A stretch of DNA of 64,000 nucleotides from Actinomycetota bacterium (lineage in GTDB: Bacteria; Actinomycetota; Actinomycetes; Propionibacteriales; Propionibacteriaceae), in NCBI GenBank assembly GCA_020161795.1, contig JAIUOR010000033.1, positions 1 through 64,000 on the forward strand, read 5' to 3'. Shown piece after piece: positions 50,433-58,669 of the stretch. A program made the translations under genes and the position numbers. Each line of letters starts with the position of its first letter. Position 1 is the first letter of the stretch. Under the pieces are notes generated by a model. That model ran no database searches and was not told the origin of the DNA. It saw only the letters and a program-made list of their open reading frames with translations.

Positions 50433-51932
50433 TCAGCTCCGGACGAAGAGCCGGTCGAACAGGTCCATGCCATGGCTGGTGGGTTGCGGCACGCCGGGCA
50501 CCAGCCGGTGGCTGCGAGAGCCGTCCGGGAGCCTTTCGGCACGCAGGAAGCAGGTGCCTGGACGGCCCTCGTAGTGCCGGGCGAGGGCGTGGAAGTGGGT
50601 CACCAGCAGCACCCGGACACCGTGGGCGAGCAGGGCGTCGATGATGTCGGCGGCGATCCAGGAGCCCTCGACCTCGTCGGTGGCGGCGAACGACTCGTTC
50701 ATCAGCACCAGGTCGCCGGGCCGGACGCGATCGACGATCGCGCTCATCCGGGTCAGCTCCTCGTCCAGCTTGCCGCTGCGCAGGTCGTCGTCCTCGCCCC
50801 GCCGGAAGTGGGTGTGGACGGCGCCGGCCAGGCTCGCCCGGAAGTGCGCGGCGGGCACGAACATGCCGGCCTGCAGCAGCAGCTGCGCGAGACCCAGGCT
50901 GCGCAGGAAGGTGGTCTTGCCGCCCTGGTTGGCGCCGGTGATCACCAGCAACGGGATCGTTCCGGCCAGGTCGTTGCCGACCGGCACCCGCCCGGAGCGA
51001 ACCGCCAGGTTCAGCGGCACCAGCCCATCCGTCTCCACCTCCGCGCCCAGCCGTTCCGCCCCGGTGCGCGGGACGAGGGCGCCGGGCCAGCAGACCCCCA
51101 CTCCGGCGGACCGCAGCCGGTCGTGGAGCTGACGGCAGCCGACGTAGAAGCCGGTCTCCCAGCGCAGTTGCCGGAAGAAGCCCAGCACGTGCTCGTTGGC
51201 CTGCGCCGCCACGGCGGCGATCTCGTGCAGCACGTCGGCGTGCAATGCGCCGAGCGCGCGGGCTCCGGATTCGTCTCGTTCGCCCAGGGTGAACTGCAGC
51301 CGGCCGCGCGGGTTGAACCCCAGTAGCGCCCACCACGGTCGCCGGCCGGCGGGTGGCGGCAGCACCTCGAAGTCGCCGAGCAGGCCGTTCGTCCCGATCG
51401 TGGCTCGGGTGGTCAGCCCGGCAGGGAAGGCGAGCTGACCCAGCAGGCTTCGGATCCGGTGCAGATAGTCGGGATCGAGATCGTCGACCAACCGCCGGTG
51501 GAGCTGCCGCAGCCCGGGAGCGTGGACGACCGCCAGCTGCTCGCCGGCCAGGGCCGCCAATTCGGTCAGGAACGGCAGGAGCGCGCCCAGCCCGTGGACG
51601 GCCCGGGCCAGCGCCGAGTCGGCGGTGCGCCCCGACCACAGCCAGGCGCCGCGCTGGCTTTCCAGCGCCCGCCCGGCCAGCTCGAACAGCCGCTGCATTC
51701 CGGAAGGATCGGCCAGCACATCGGCCAGGATCTGCTGCCGCCACCGGATCTGGCCGGGATCGGTCAGCGGGTTCAGCAGCACGGACGGACACAGCTGCTC
51801 GAGATGCCGGTCGGGCAACATGACCGTCAGCACCGGCTCCAGGTCGAGGTCGGCGACCAGATCATCGGCGCCCGGCGCCGGCGGCTGGTCGCGCACGGCG
51901 TCGCGGTCGGGGAAGAGCAGGTGGACTCTCAT
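50433..51932 (-). CDS. MutS-like ATPase, second member of a tandem pair
   Basis: A 499-residue protein with only the core/lever and C-terminal ATPase regions of MutS; no mismatch-recognition domain. The Walker A motif is GANQGGKTT at residues 333-341. Walker B is LVLMNES, with Asn412 where MutS has Asp, then Glu413. The switch TH is present (LLVTHFHAL, His446). The start overlaps the stop of the partner gene by four bases (ATGA), so the two are made together and probably form a heterodimer. Function unknown; DNA-structure binding is the family expectation. Confidence 0.85.
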   Translation of the reverse strand: MRVHLLFPDRDAVRDQPPAPGADDLVADLDLEPVLTVMLPDRHLEQLCPSVLLNPLTDPGQIRWRQQILADVLADPSGMQRLFELAGRALESQRGAWLWSGRTADSALARAVHGLGALLPFLTELAALAGEQLAVVHAPGLRQLHRRLVDDLDPDYLHRIRSLLGQLAFPAGLTTRATIGTNGLLGDFEVLPPPAGRRPWWALLGFNPRGRLQFTLGERDESGARALGALHADVLHEIAAVAAQANEHVLGFFRQLRWETGFYVGCRQLHDRLRSAGVGVCWPGALVPRTGAERLGAEVETDGLVPLNLAVRSGRVPVGNDLAGTIPLLVITGANQGGKTTFLRSLGLAQLLLQAGMFVPAAHFRASLAGAVHTHFRRGEDDDLRSGKLDEELTRMSAIVDRVRPGDLVLMNESFAATDEVEGSWIAADIIDALLAHGVRVLLVTHFHALARHYEGRPGTCFLRAERLPDGSRSHRLVPGVPQPTSHGMDLFDRLFVRS

Positions 51933-53464
51933 CGCAGTCGCTCCGCGAGATCGGCACCGGAGAGCCCGTGCCGGGCGGCGAGCGCCACCGCGTGGGAGCG
52001 TCCCCCGGGCGGCTGGGGACGGAACCGGAAGGTGGGGCGGGTGGGATCCTCCGGCTCGACCTGGCCCACCAGGCTCACCGACGGTTCGGTGCCGAGCACC
52101 AGTTCCTCCAGGAAGGTCACCCAGATCACCCGGCAACCCAGCATCCGGAGCTGCTCCACCACCTTGGCGGAGAGCAGGAGGGCATCGGCGGCCGAGGTGG
52201 CGGAGAACAGCTCGTTGAAGATCAGCAGCGCGTGGGGGCCGGCCGCGGTGAGCGCCTCGTGCAGCCGAGCGAGCTCGTCGGCCAACCCGCCGCGGTCGGG
52301 GGCATCGGGTGCCGGGAAGTGGGTGAGCACCGGCATCGTCCAGGGCAGGGAGGCCGACTGCGCGGGGACGGGAAGCCCCAGCCCGGCCAGGTAGCACAAC
52401 TGTCCGAACCCGCGGGCGAAGGTGGTCTTGCCGCCCTGGTTCGGCCCGGTGACGAAGACCACCCGCTCGTCCGCGGTCAGCAGCAGGTCGTTGGCAATCG
52501 GCGGCGAGTCGGATCGGACGGCCAGCGCGAGATCGACCATCCCGCGCACGCGCACCGCCCCGTCCGGCGTGCTGCGCGGCAGGCACCATGCCACCCCGCG
52601 GGCGCTCAGCTCGTCCATCAGGTGCAGGAAGTCGAGGTAGAACCGCAACTCCTGGGCGAGCCGCTGCAGGGCTGCCGGCAGGAAGTTCCTCCGGCTGCCG
52701 ACGAATCGATGCAGCTCGGCGAACAGCTCCGGGAAGCTCGTCGCGACCAGCTCGACGGCCTGCGCCTCCACGTGATTGAGCGAACGCTCGGGCCGGACCC
52801 AGGTGGCCTCCGGCTGCTCGCCCGGCTCGTAGAACCGGGCGAAGGTCGCCGTGATCTGCTCGCCCCAGCCGGGCCGGCCGGTGTCGGGTGCGACCCACAC
52901 GGTGCCGTTGTGGATGCCCAGCTCCATCGAACAGCCACGGATCCGATCCAGGACGGTGTTCCGGGCCAGCTCCTGGAAGCCCGCGCTCGCAACCTGTTCG
53001 GACAGGTAGCCGGCCAGCCCGCGCAACCCCGCCGAGGCCGGGCGCAGCTCGTCCAGCCCTCGGGCAGCCTCGGCGATCGCGCCGGTGAACCGGGCGATGG
53101 CGTCCGCCAGCTGGATCTCGGCGGGCCACTGATAGTGCGCCTTGCGGTAGTTCTCGATCGATCGACGGGCTCCGGCGACGGCCGTCGTCAGCCTCCGGGC
53201 GAGGCCGCGGAACTCGGGGCGGCGCAACTCGGCCACCACTGCCTGCCGGTAGGCCACCGTTCCGGGTTCGGACGGCGGTGCGTACCAGACCGCGCGCTGG
53301 AACTCGCCGGCGCCGGACAGTGCGCAGGCCAGCTGGAGATCGTCGAAGCCAGGCGGTGGACCGGACGTGCGATAGGCCAGTTGACCCGCCGGGTCGAGCA
53401 GGCTCGGCGATGCGACGGACTCATCGGGACGACGGACCTGTGGTCCGGTGATGACAGCGAACAT
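51929..53464 (-). CDS. MutS-like ATPase, first member of a tandem pair
   Basis: A 511-residue MutS-core protein without mismatch or connector domains. Walker A is GPNQGGKTT at residues 340-348 and Walker B is LLIFNELFSATS, with Asn417 then Glu418. Where its partner has the conserved TH switch, this protein reads VTFLEEL, with Phe451 in place of His. AGGTGGGG before the ATG at 53464 supports the start. It overlaps its partner by ATGA. The two differ in one catalytic residue, which suggests a division of labour within a heterodimer. Confidence 0.85.
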   Translation of the reverse strand: MFAVITGPQVRRPDESVASPSLLDPAGQLAYRTSGPPPGFDDLQLACALSGAGEFQRAVWYAPPSEPGTVAYRQAVVAELRRPEFRGLARRLTTAVAGARRSIENYRKAHYQWPAEIQLADAIARFTGAIAEAARGLDELRPASAGLRGLAGYLSEQVASAGFQELARNTVLDRIRGCSMELGIHNGTVWVAPDTGRPGWGEQITATFARFYEPGEQPEATWVRPERSLNHVEAQAVELVATSFPELFAELHRFVGSRRNFLPAALQRLAQELRFYLDFLHLMDELSARGVAWCLPRSTPDGAVRVRGMVDLALAVRSDSPPIANDLLLTADERVVFVTGPNQGGKTTFARGFGQLCYLAGLGLPVPAQSASLPWTMPVLTHFPAPDAPDRGGLADELARLHEALTAAGPHALLIFNELFSATSAADALLLSAKVVEQLRMLGCRVIWVTFLEELVLGTEPSVSLVGQVEPEDPTRPTFRFRPQPPGGRSHAVALAARHGLSGADLAERLR

Positions 53465-53563
53465 ATCCCCACCTCTCATTTTGGTAGGGACCGTCAGCTG
53501 GCGCGGTTGGCGGCGAGCCCCATCGCCGTGGCATCCACTTTACTCCGCGCCGGCCGAGCGCGG

Positions 53564-55273
53564 TCAGCTGCGGAACACCCGCAGCTCCCAGGGGGCGAGC
53601 GTGTCCGTGAGCAGGCCGGTCACGTTCCGCAGCAGCAGCGAGCCCTGCGGGATGTCCGTCCCGGGCCGGCACGGCGAGTCGGAGAGGTTGGCGATCACGG
53701 TGAGCTGCTGGTCGCCGAGCACCCTGCGATAGGCGAGGACGCCGGGCGCGGTGCCGGGAAGGCGCTCGAAGTCACCATCCACGATCACCGGATCGCTGTG
53801 CCGCAGGGCGATCAGCTGCCGGTAGAACTCGAAGACCGAGCCGCCGACCCCGACCTGGGCGGCGGCGTTCAGCCAGCCGTGGTTCGGGTTGACGTCGATC
53901 CAGGGGCGCCCGGTGGAGAACCCGGCCCGGGGGCCGGCGTCCCACTGGAACGGGGTCCGGGCGTTGTCCCGTCCGGCCCATCGCACCTGTTCGAAGGCCG
54001 TCGCTTCGTCGACGCCCGCCGCCAGCGCGGTCGCGTAGTGGTTGACGCTCTCGATGTCCCGCAGTTGCCCGACCTCGCGGAAGGGCAGGTTCGTCATGCC
54101 GAGCTCCTCCCCCTGATAGATGAAGGGGGTGCCCTGTTGCAGGTGCAGGACGGCCGCCAGCGCGGTCGCCGATTCCCGCCAGTACTGCCCGTCGTTGCCG
54201 AACCGGCTCACCACCCGGGGCTGGTCGTGGTTGTTCCAGTAGAGGCTGTTCCACCCCCGGCCGGCCAGGCCGTGCTGCCAGCGCTCGAAGGTGGCGGCGA
54301 GATCGTCGGGTTCCAGGCGGCGGCGCTGCCACTTGCCACCGGTGCCGTGGTCGAGACTGACGTGCTCGAACTGGAAGACCATGTCCAGCTCCCGACGGGC
54401 GGGATCGGTGGCCAGCAGGGCGTTGGCCAGGTCGACGCCGGGCATCTCGCCGATGGTCAGGACGTGCTCGGGGCGGTCCGCGAACACCTCGCGGTGCATC
54501 TCCTGCAGGTACTCGTGGAGCCGGGGGCCGCAGTTGTAGAACGCCTGGCCGTCGGCGAGCATCTCCCCCGGCCGGGACGGGGCATCGGGCAGTTCGGGAA
54601 CCTTGGAGATGTAGTTGATCACGTCCATCCGGAAGCCGTCGACCCCCCGGTCCAGCCACCAGCGCATGATGTCGTGGATAGCGTGCCGGACGGCGGGGTT
54701 CTCCCAGTTGAGGTCCGGCTGCTTGCCCGCGAACAGGTGCAGGTAGTACTCCCCGGAGGCCGGGTCGAAGGTCCAGGCCGGGCCGGAGAAGACAGCGCCC
54801 CAGTTGTTGGGTTCGGCACCCGGGCTGCCGGGTTGCGTCCCCGGACGGGCCGGACGCCACCAGTACCAGTCCCGCTTGGCGCTGTCGGGCCCGGACGCCG
54901 ACTCGACGAACCACGGGTGTTCGTCGGAGGTGTGGTTGACGACCAGGTCCATCACCAGCCGGAGCCCGCGCGCGTGCATCGCCTCGACGAGTTCGTCGAA
55001 GTCGTCCAGGCTGCCGAACACCGGGTCGATCGCGCGGTAGTCGCTGATGTCGTAGCCGTTGTCGGCCTGCGGGGAGGCATAGATCGGCGAGAGCCACACC
55101 ACGTCGACGCCGAGGGTCACCAGGTGGTCGAGGTGCGCGATGATGCCCTGCAGATCGCCGATGCCGTCCCCGTCGGAGTCGGCGAAGCTGCGGGGATAGA
55201 TCTGGTACACCACGGCATCGCGCCACCAGGCGGGCGCCTGGAGTGCGCGGCCGGCCGCAACCGTCCGGGTCAT
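53564..55273 (-). CDS. GH13 alpha-glucosidase (oligo-1,6-glucosidase-like)
   Basis: A 569-residue intracellular GH13 enzyme. The four family regions are clear: DLVVNHTS, GFRMDVINY with nucleophile Asp217, LTIGEM with acid/base Glu276, and NNHDQPR. WWRDAVVYQIYPRSFADSDGDGIGDLQGI at the N-terminus and length match the oligo-1,6-glucosidase and alpha-glucosidase group, which release glucose from the ends of isomalto-oligosaccharides. It overlaps the GH66 gene by ATGA, so both enzymes are made from one transcript. Confidence 0.92.
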   Translation of the reverse strand: MTRTVAAGRALQAPAWWRDAVVYQIYPRSFADSDGDGIGDLQGIIAHLDHLVTLGVDVVWLSPIYASPQADNGYDISDYRAIDPVFGSLDDFDELVEAMHARGLRLVMDLVVNHTSDEHPWFVESASGPDSAKRDWYWWRPARPGTQPGSPGAEPNNWGAVFSGPAWTFDPASGEYYLHLFAGKQPDLNWENPAVRHAIHDIMRWWLDRGVDGFRMDVINYISKVPELPDAPSRPGEMLADGQAFYNCGPRLHEYLQEMHREVFADRPEHVLTIGEMPGVDLANALLATDPARRELDMVFQFEHVSLDHGTGGKWQRRRLEPDDLAATFERWQHGLAGRGWNSLYWNNHDQPRVVSRFGNDGQYWRESATALAAVLHLQQGTPFIYQGEELGMTNLPFREVGQLRDIESVNHYATALAAGVDEATAFEQVRWAGRDNARTPFQWDAGPRAGFSTGRPWIDVNPNHGWLNAAAQVGVGGSVFEFYRQLIALRHSDPVIVDGDFERLPGTAPGVLAYRRVLGDQQLTVIANLSDSPCRPGTDIPQGSLLLRNVTGLLTDTLAPWELRVFRS

Positions 55274-56871
55274 CTGGGGGTGTCCTCTCGGAGTTCGACG
55301 GAGACGATCTGCCAGGTGTGCAGCGGCGGCAGCGCCGCCAGGGCGTGGTTGCCCGCCGCCGTCACCGGTACCGGCCGCAGGTAGCCGGCGCCGTCGGGAT
55401 CGGCCACCGCGATCCGGGGCAGGAGGCCGCCGACCCGGCGCACCCGCAGCTGGCCGCCCACCACGTCCGCGAACGGTTCCCGCGGCGCGTCCCAGCTTGT
55501 GTCGGGCTGACCGGTCAGGTTGATGAGATGGACGACCAGCCGGTCCGGCAACTCGACGATCCGCCGCCAGACGCCGCCTGCGATCGCCTCGCCGGTGACC
55601 GGCGCCGTCGGGTAGGCGACCTCGCAGTCGTCGTTGTAGCCGCCGGCGAACGCGGCGGTCACGTCGGTGACTGCGGAGGGCATGAGCAGCTCGTCGTGCT
55701 CGACCAGGAAGTCGTACCAGCGCTTCAGCAGGGCGAGCGTCGAGGGCCCGGCCGGGTGATTGCGGACGTAGTACGGGTCGACGAGGATCCGGCCGGCCTC
55801 GCCCGCCAGCAGCTGGGTGGCGCCGTGGGAGAACAGGGTCGCCATGGTGAGGGCGGCCGAGCGGTCGCCGACCTCGTCCGGGACGCTGTCGTAGACGTGC
55901 TGGTAGGCCGCCATCACCACCGGACGCCCGGACGCGACAGTCCGTGCCCGGGTCGCGGTGGCGGCCAGCGCGCCGAGGGTGGTCTGGGGTTCCCACGGCT
56001 CGATGTACACCGCGTCCTGGGGTGCGTCCGCGAGCCGGACGGTGGGGAAGTCGTTGACCTGGTTGAACACCAGCCGGGCCTGCGGGAGCCGCTCCCGGGT
56101 CGCCCGGATCAGGGTGTCGAAGGAGGTCGCGACGTCCACCACCTGCCCGTCGGGACGGGTCGCCCACTTCGGGTAGCCGTACTGGTCGAGGTGGAAGCCG
56201 TCGAAGCCGACCTGCTCGGTGGCCGCCGCGAGTTCCGCGGTGAAGTGGTCGAGCCAGTCCGGTGCCGCCGGATCCACCAACTGAAGGAAGTCGGCCAGGC
56301 TGTAGGGAGTGCCGTCCGGCTGCACCAGGGCGGCATGGGCCCACCGCGGCCACTCCTCGTTGCCCACCGCGTAGACCGCGGCATAGCCCAGCGCGCTCGA
56401 ACCGGCCCGCTGCACCGCTCGCGCCAGGCCGGCGACCGTCGCCAGCGAGATGGGCTGGCCGAGCGGATCGGAGTACTGCTCGCCGCCGCCGAGCAGCGCG
56501 GCGTGGCGGTAGGCCCAGTCGTAGAACTGGACTCCGGTGAGGTGGAGCCGCCGGACCTGCTCGGCGACCGGAGCCGGATCGCGATCGGGCGGGTAGCTCG
56601 CGACGAAGCCGTAGCGCAGCCGATCCCACGGCGAATGCTGGACATCCACGGCGGTGCGCCAGCGCCGCTCGCCCTGGACGAGTTCGACGCCGTAGCCGCC
56701 GGGCGGCAGCACGCCGAGCGACACCAGGCCGGGCCCCGAGAGCTCGTGGGTGGCGACCGGGTGCCCCAGGTGGCGCACCGTGAGCGTCCCCGCGTCCAGC
56801 CCGCGCAGCTCGATCCGCACCGGGCTGCCCGACGGAACCACCGCCAGTTCGGGAAGTATCTCGGCCGTCAT
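55270..56871 (-). CDS. GH66 dextranase-family enzyme, cytoplasmic
   Basis: A 533-residue protein with the GH66 layout: an N-terminal beta-sandwich (about 1-90), a catalytic barrel and a C-terminal beta-domain (about 440-533). The predicted nucleophile is Asp229 in GFDGFHLDQYG, with acid/base Glu291 in VYIEPWE. These match Asp385 and Glu453 of Streptococcus mutans dextranase in spacing. GH66 members are secreted dextranases or cycloisomalto-oligosaccharide transferases, but this one has no signal peptide. It should act on imported alpha-1,6-glucans inside the cell. Start at 56871; the upstream permease stop overlaps it. Confidence 0.85.
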   Translation of the reverse strand: MTAEILPELAVVPSGSPVRIELRGLDAGTLTVRHLGHPVATHELSGPGLVSLGVLPPGGYGVELVQGERRWRTAVDVQHSPWDRLRYGFVASYPPDRDPAPVAEQVRRLHLTGVQFYDWAYRHAALLGGGEQYSDPLGQPISLATVAGLARAVQRAGSSALGYAAVYAVGNEEWPRWAHAALVQPDGTPYSLADFLQLVDPAAPDWLDHFTAELAAATEQVGFDGFHLDQYGYPKWATRPDGQVVDVATSFDTLIRATRERLPQARLVFNQVNDFPTVRLADAPQDAVYIEPWEPQTTLGALAATATRARTVASGRPVVMAAYQHVYDSVPDEVGDRSAALTMATLFSHGATQLLAGEAGRILVDPYYVRNHPAGPSTLALLKRWYDFLVEHDELLMPSAVTDVTAAFAGGYNDDCEVAYPTAPVTGEAIAGGVWRRIVELPDRLVVHLINLTGQPDTSWDAPREPFADVVGGQLRVRRVGGLLPRIAVADPDGAGYLRPVPVTAAGNHALAALPPLHTWQIVSVELREDTPR

Positions 56872-57710
56872 CCCTTCACCGCCCCTGCTGTCAGACCCTG
56901 TACGAAGTGTCGCTGGAAGACCAGGAAGACGATGATCACCGGCACCACGGCGATCGCGGAGGCGGCGAACACCAGCCCCCACTGGACGGCGTTGTTGCCC
57001 GAGCCGGCGAACAGCCGGATCGCGATCGGCAGCGTCCGCAGCTCGGGGCTGTTCAGGATGGTCAGCGCCCAGGCGAACTCGTCCCAGGCCGAGAAGAAGG
57101 TGAAGATCGTCGCGGTGGCCAGCCCGGGCCGGGCCAGCGGGATCGCGAGCCGCCAGTACCGCGTCCAGGCGTTGCCGCCGTCCATCTGCATGGCCTCGTC
57201 GAGTTCGGCGGGAATGGATTCGAAGAAGCCGCGCAGCAGGAAGGTGTTGATGGCCAGCGAGCCGGCGACGTAGAAGACGATCAGACCCAGGTGGCTGTCC
57301 AGCAGCCCGAGGTACTTGGTGAGGATGAACTGGGGAATGAGCAGCATGACCGCCGGGATCATCAGACCGACCAGCAGTACCCGGAAGAGCAGCTCCCGGC
57401 CGGGGAACCGGAAGCGGGCGAAGGCGTAGGCCATCATCGAGCTCAGCACCAGTGCCAGCAGGGTCGAGACACAGGCCACGTAGAGGGAGTTGGCGAAGTA
57501 GCGCGGTACATCCTGAACGGTGAGCGCCTTGGTGTAGTTGGCCAGGGTGGGTGGATCCGGAATGAGCTGCGGCGGCATCGTCAGCACGTAGCTCTGCTCG
57601 GTGAACGAGATCGAGAGCAGGTAGAGGAAGGGCGTCACCATGACGAGCGCGCCCGCCACCAGCACCAGCAGCCGCAGGCTGGTCAGTGGCCAGGGAGCCG
57701 GACGGTTCAC
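56868..57710 (-). CDS. Carbohydrate ABC transporter permease (MalG type)
   Basis: A 280-residue permease with six helices. The EAA loop reads IPAELDEAMQMDGGNAWTRYWRLAIPLARP in the second half. It starts with a GTG overlapping the stop of the upstream permease (GTGA) and ends overlapping the GH66 start. Together with the MalF-type partner it forms the channel of the isomalto-oligosaccharide importer inferred from the cluster. Confidence 0.93.
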   Translation of the reverse strand: MNRPAPWPLTSLRLLVLVAGALVMVTPFLYLLSISFTEQSYVLTMPPQLIPDPPTLANYTKALTVQDVPRYFANSLYVACVSTLLALVLSSMMAYAFARFRFPGRELLFRVLLVGLMIPAVMLLIPQFILTKYLGLLDSHLGLIVFYVAGSLAINTFLLRGFFESIPAELDEAMQMDGGNAWTRYWRLAIPLARPGLATATIFTFFSAWDEFAWALTILNSPELRTLPIAIRLFAGSGNNAVQWGLVFAASAIAVVPVIIVFLVFQRHFVQGLTAGAVKG

Positions 57711-58669
57711 TCGACGTACCCCCCGTCGGGATTGCGGAACATGCGGAGCTGGATCAGCGACAGGGCGAGCACGATCAGCGTGACGATCACCGCGATCGCC
57801 GAGCCGTACCCGAAGTCGAGGTTCCCGAATGCCTGGTTGTACATGTAGGTCAGCAGCACCTCGGTGCGGCCGGCCGGGCCGCCCGCGGTCATCAGGTAGA
57901 CCGAGATGAAGACGTTGAACCCGCCGATCACCAGCATGATCGTCACGAACCCCAGGGCCGCCCGGATCGCCGGCAGGGTGACGGCCCGGAAGCGCTGCCA
58001 CGGGCCTGCTCCGTCGATCATCGCGGCCTCCATCAGGGCTGCCGGAACTCCCTGCAGGGCGGCGAGGAAGATCATCATCGACCAGCCGACGCCCTTCCAG
58101 ATCCCGAGCGCGCTGATCGCGATCATGCCCGTCCAGCGGTCGGCGAGCCAGGAGGTCTGGCCGTCGGTGACGTGCGCGACCTCGCCGAGCAGGTAGTTGA
58201 TCAGCCCCTGGTCGGCGAACAGGAACCGGAAGACGAGGGAGACGACAACCCAGCTGGTCACGACCGGCAGGTAGTAGAGCACCCGGAACAGCGGACGGGC
58301 CGGCGCCCGGCCGTGCAGCAGCAGGGCCACGGCCAGGCCGAGCACGATCTGCGGGACGATCGTCGCCACCGCGTAGAAGGCGGTGTTGCCGAAGGCGACC
58401 CAGAACTTGTCGTCGCCCAGCGCGCGGAGGTAGTTCTCCAGCCCCAGGAACTCGCTGGTGGCCGAGCCGACGATCTTCCAGTCGTAGAAGCTCATCCGGA
58501 AGGCCTGCGCGATGGGGTAGAGGATGGCCAGGGCGAAGAGCGCGAACCCGGGAAGCAGGAAGAGATGGGGGGTCGCGCTCCCGCGACGGATCCAGGCTCG
58601 GCCGGAGGCCCGGGAGGCGACCGCGGGGGCCGGCTCCCGGAACTCCGGACTCGGTGGATGGTTGCGCAT
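57707..58669 (-). CDS. Carbohydrate ABC transporter permease (MalF type)
   Basis: A 320-residue permease with a Pro/Arg-rich cytoplasmic N-terminus and six helices from about residue 34. The coupling loop is LMEAAMIDGAGPWQRFRAVTLPAIR. Its start shares one base with the stop of the binding-protein gene (TGATG), so translation is coupled. No ATPase gene is present in the cluster. Confidence 0.93.
   Translation of the reverse strand: MRNHPPSPEFREPAPAVASRASGRAWIRRGSATPHLFLLPGFALFALAILYPIAQAFRMSFYDWKIVGSATSEFLGLENYLRALGDDKFWVAFGNTAFYAVATIVPQIVLGLAVALLLHGRAPARPLFRVLYYLPVVTSWVVVSLVFRFLFADQGLINYLLGEVAHVTDGQTSWLADRWTGMIAISALGIWKGVGWSMMIFLAALQGVPAALMEAAMIDGAGPWQRFRAVTLPAIRAALGFVTIMLVIGGFNVFISVYLMTAGGPAGRTEVLLTYMYNQAFGNLDFGYGSAIAVIVTLIVLALSLIQLRMFRNPDGGYVE

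Noticed and set aside
51968-55384. 1138-residue plus-strand open frame
   Set aside because: It crosses two unrelated minus-strand genes (MutS-like and GH13), has no recognisable domains, and is a product of high GC.
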